In this document: positions 20,850 to 22,352 of the stretch, piece after piece
Layout: each line of letters starts with the position of its first letter
Position numbering within the stretch: the first letter of the stretch is position 1
NCBI GenBank assembly: GCA_003551945.1
Contig: PUNZ01000162.1
Coordinates: forward strand, 1-22,352
DNA from: Halovenus sp.
Lineage (GTDB): Archaea > Halobacteriota > Halobacteria > Halobacteriales > Haloarculaceae
Direction of reading: 5' to 3'
Length of the DNA stretch: 22,352 nucleotides
The notes under the pieces: generated by a model
What the model saw: the letters and a program-made list of their open reading frames with translations, nothing else
Databases searched by the model: none
Told to the model about the DNA's origin: nothing
Program-made: the position numbers and the translations under genes

Positions 20850-21377
20850 ATGGGTGCGTTCGCAACGATGGTACAGGAATACCTGTGCGACCGGTTAGAA
20901 GCGACCGCACCAGCGCTTGCGTGGGAGACGGAGTACCGGATTGCTGGAACACCAGTTGATGTCGCAGGTCGGACAGAGGCAACAGCACTCAAAGCGGAGC
21001 GTTCCGAAACCCAATCACTAACCTGTCTGGTGGAATTGGAATGGCGACGGGCGGACCCGGCAGACAACACTGCAAAGCTCTTTCGTCACCTCGACAGCGG
21101 CGAGATACCTGCATCTCGTGTTATCGTCGTCCAAGTGTTCACCGAATATTACACCCTCACACGAGGCGGCATCTCCTCGAAGCGGAAGAATGCCGAGTTT
21201 GTTGGTCACGTTGCCGCAGAACGGTTCGACCGGCTCTCGTATGTCCCACGTACGCTCGCTCTTGACCCACCAAAGCGTGGCGGGGAACCACCGCCAAACT
21301 GGGAGGAAACAGTCGATGCCGTTAGTGACGGTATCGCGTCGCTAATAGAGCGACATCTCGCGGACCAGAACGGCTAG
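20850..21377 (+). CDS. Unknown protein with restriction-nuclease-like features
   Basis: A 175-residue protein starting MGAFATMVQEYLCDRL. The middle reads PVDVAGR, then after a short gap CLVELEWRRADPADNTAKLFRHL, then VIVVQVFTEYY. The order Asp ... Glu-x-Glu on neighbouring strands, followed by a helix, resembles the cores of some PD-(D/E)xK restriction enzymes, but the third catalytic residue is Glu instead of the usual Lys or Gln, so activity is doubtful. The C-terminal part (PKRGGEPPPNWEETVDAVSDGIASLIERHL) is helical. No methylase partner is in the window. It starts 67 bases after phr on the same strand. An internal ATG at 20868 is an alternative start. Function not established. Confidence 0.7.
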   Translation: MGAFATMVQEYLCDRLEATAPALAWETEYRIAGTPVDVAGRTEATALKAERSETQSLTCLVELEWRRADPADNTAKLFRHLDSGEIPASRVIVVQVFTEYYTLTRGGISSKRKNAEFVGHVAAERFDRLSYVPRTLALDPPKRGGEPPPNWEETVDAVSDGIASLIERHLADQNG

Positions 21378-21418
21378 CTGTCCAAACTACCAAGTACTCG
21401 GATACCGTACGTACTGGT

Positions 21419-21721
21419 ATGGAGACGTGGCTCATTGTCGCAGCGTACGTCCTCGGTTTTATTCTCTTGCAGATTGTGCTGTATCAGTATTTCATCCGTG
21501 GGTCGCGCTCAAGCAGCGGGACAGCGAAAACCGCCCAAGCAGAATCAACGGACGGTACGCCCGGCCCCGGCCACGACGGCTCACCACCCGCTGTTGGAGC
21601 CTCGAAGCCGGTCAACTCCGAGTCAGATGAAGAACTCATTTCTTGTGGCGAGTGTGGCGCATACAACCGCCAGAGCCAGATGTTCGTCTACTGTCGCGAA
21701 TGCGGTGAGAAGCTTGACTGA
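21419..21721 (+). CDS. Membrane-anchored zinc-ribbon protein
   Basis: A 100-residue protein starting METWLIVAAYVLGFILLQ: one N-terminal transmembrane helix (about 4-25), a flexible Ser/Gly/Pro-rich acidic linker (about 28-72), and a C-terminal zinc ribbon with Cys76-x2-Cys79 and Cys92-x2-Cys95. The ribbon is followed by only five residues. Such helix-linker-ribbon proteins are frequent in haloarchaea (I recall DUF7577 for this ribbon, unsure); their role is unknown. The stop lies 8 bases inside the next gene, so the two form an operon. Confidence 0.8.
   Translation: METWLIVAAYVLGFILLQIVLYQYFIRGSRSSSGTAKTAQAESTDGTPGPGHDGSPPAVGASKPVNSESDEELISCGECGAYNRQSQMFVYCRECGEKLD
21704..21709 (+). promoter_or_regulatory. 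Shine-Dalgarno site supporting a TTG start at 21714
   Basis: GGTGAG lies 4 bases before the TTG at 21714, within the end of the zinc-ribbon gene, and decides for this rare start codon. Confidence 0.55.
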
Positions 21722-22352
21722 CGGGAAAAAGGCAGTCGCCATCAATATCGGTGCAAACACCAACGAGCCTGGTTTTCGCGGCCCGGTAACTCCCGACGGA
21801 GCGTTTACCTACATTCCAATCCCTGAGGAGAAACCGACACGAACTGGGGTGCCAACCTACGCTGACCTGGCCGAGGAACTCACGTTCGAGATTCCAGAAT
21901 CCGTCTCCGAGACGCCCGTACATCTCGACCCCGAGTTTCCGGAGTATCCCTGTGGCGAGGCCTACACCTACGGCGACGACCATGCTATCAAAGCAGGCCC
22001 ACTCTCTGCGCTATCTGCCGGCGATTACGTCTTTTTCTATGCAACGCTTTCGGTCACGGAGCCCGCTGTGTGGCTCCCGCCGGAATGGGGTGCGTTCATT
22101 ATCGGGCAGTTCCGCCTTGCGCGCGACCCCGTCACCGGCGACGACTACGAGACGCTTTCGGCTACCGAACAAGAGACGTTCAAAAACAACGCACACGTCA
22201 AGCGCGACCCCTTTGATGCGCGAGTCCTCCTTGTCGGCGATCCAGAGGGCTCCCGGTTGTACGACCGAGCAGTGCCACTCAGTGCGACTGAGGGTGGCAT
22301 CACTGCCAACGAAATTGTGACTACCCTCTCAGCCGATTCCGGAAAAGGGCCA
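21714..22352 (+). CDS. Nmad3-like (nucleotide modification associated) protein, partial at right edge
   Basis: An open frame of 213 codons runs off the window, so the C-terminus is missing. With the TTG start it begins MTDGKKAVAINIGANTNEPG. The N-terminal core has FRGPVTPDGAFTYIPIPE, which matches my memory of the Nmad3 domain described among predicted DNA-modification-associated families (pattern: strand, GANT, FRGP, DGxFxYIPIPE). Later come YGDDHAIKAGPLSALSAGDYVFFYATL and AFIIGQFRLARDP. The exact biochemical role of Nmad3 is unknown to me; it is predicted to act on modified nucleotides. No ATG lies near the start, and the ribosome site plus the 8-base overlap with the zinc-ribbon gene support TTG. 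Function assignment is by motif memory only. Confidence 0.75.
   Translation, partial: MTDGKKAVAINIGANTNEPGFRGPVTPDGAFTYIPIPEEKPTRTGVPTYADLAEELTFEIPESVSETPVHLDPEFPEYPCGEAYTYGDDHAIKAGPLSALSAGDYVFFYATLSVTEPAVWLPPEWGAFIIGQFRLARDPVTGDDYETLSATEQETFKNNAHVKRDPFDARVLLVGDPEGSRLYDRAVPLSATEGGITANEIVTTLSADSGKGP

Overview
The window is chromosomal DNA of a halophilic archaeon (class Halobacteria). The proteins are strongly acidic (Asp/Glu-rich), many first genes have a TATA box about 25-30 bases before the start codon (leaderless or short-leader mRNAs), downstream genes of operons carry GAGGTG-type Shine-Dalgarno sites, the lipoprotein has a twin-arginine lipobox, and typical archaeal genes are present: a two-domain Cdc48 ATPase, an archaeal glutamyl-tRNA synthetase and a Get3/ArsA-like ATPase. 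I cannot name the genus.

Layout, left to right. (1) 1-274: start of a small membrane protein on the minus strand, cut by the window edge, with a palindrome directly behind its TATA box. (2) 495-2506: sucC-sucD, the ADP-forming succinyl-CoA synthetase of the TCA cycle. (3) 2577-2651: a tRNA with anticodon CAU, followed by about 350 bases (to about 3000) of non-coding DNA made of direct and inverted partial copies of the tRNA 3' end, hairpins and a recurring 12-base motif. (4) 3062-4869, minus strand: a four-helix membrane protein of unknown function and a ROK-family glucokinase. (5) 5202-10366: a branched-chain amino-acid type (HAAT) ABC transporter, livH-livM-livG-livF as one tightly overlapping plus-strand operon, with its Tat lipoprotein livJ on the opposite strand, converging on livF. 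(6) 10449-12416, minus strand: a Get3/ArsA-family ATPase and an alpha/beta hydrolase. (7) 12555-15043: a small acidic protein overlapping the Cdc48 ATPase gene. (8) 15087-15621: a possible 31-residue small protein, terminator-like signals and a 92-residue membrane protein. (9) 15678-19162, minus strand: glutamyl-tRNA synthetase, an Mrr-like restriction endonuclease, and a pair of tiny genes. (10) 19296-22352, plus strand: a photolyase, a protein with weak restriction-nuclease features, a membrane-anchored zinc-ribbon protein and, overlapping it, the start of a protein that looks like the Nmad3 (nucleotide modification associated) family, cut by the right edge.

Most of the window is core metabolism, transport and proteostasis. 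The less ordinary parts are the repeat array behind the tRNA and the 17.6-22.35 kb stretch, where an Mrr-like nuclease, a photolyase, a nuclease-like unknown and an Nmad3-like protein lie close together. I see no CRISPR array, insertion sequence, transposase or integrase.
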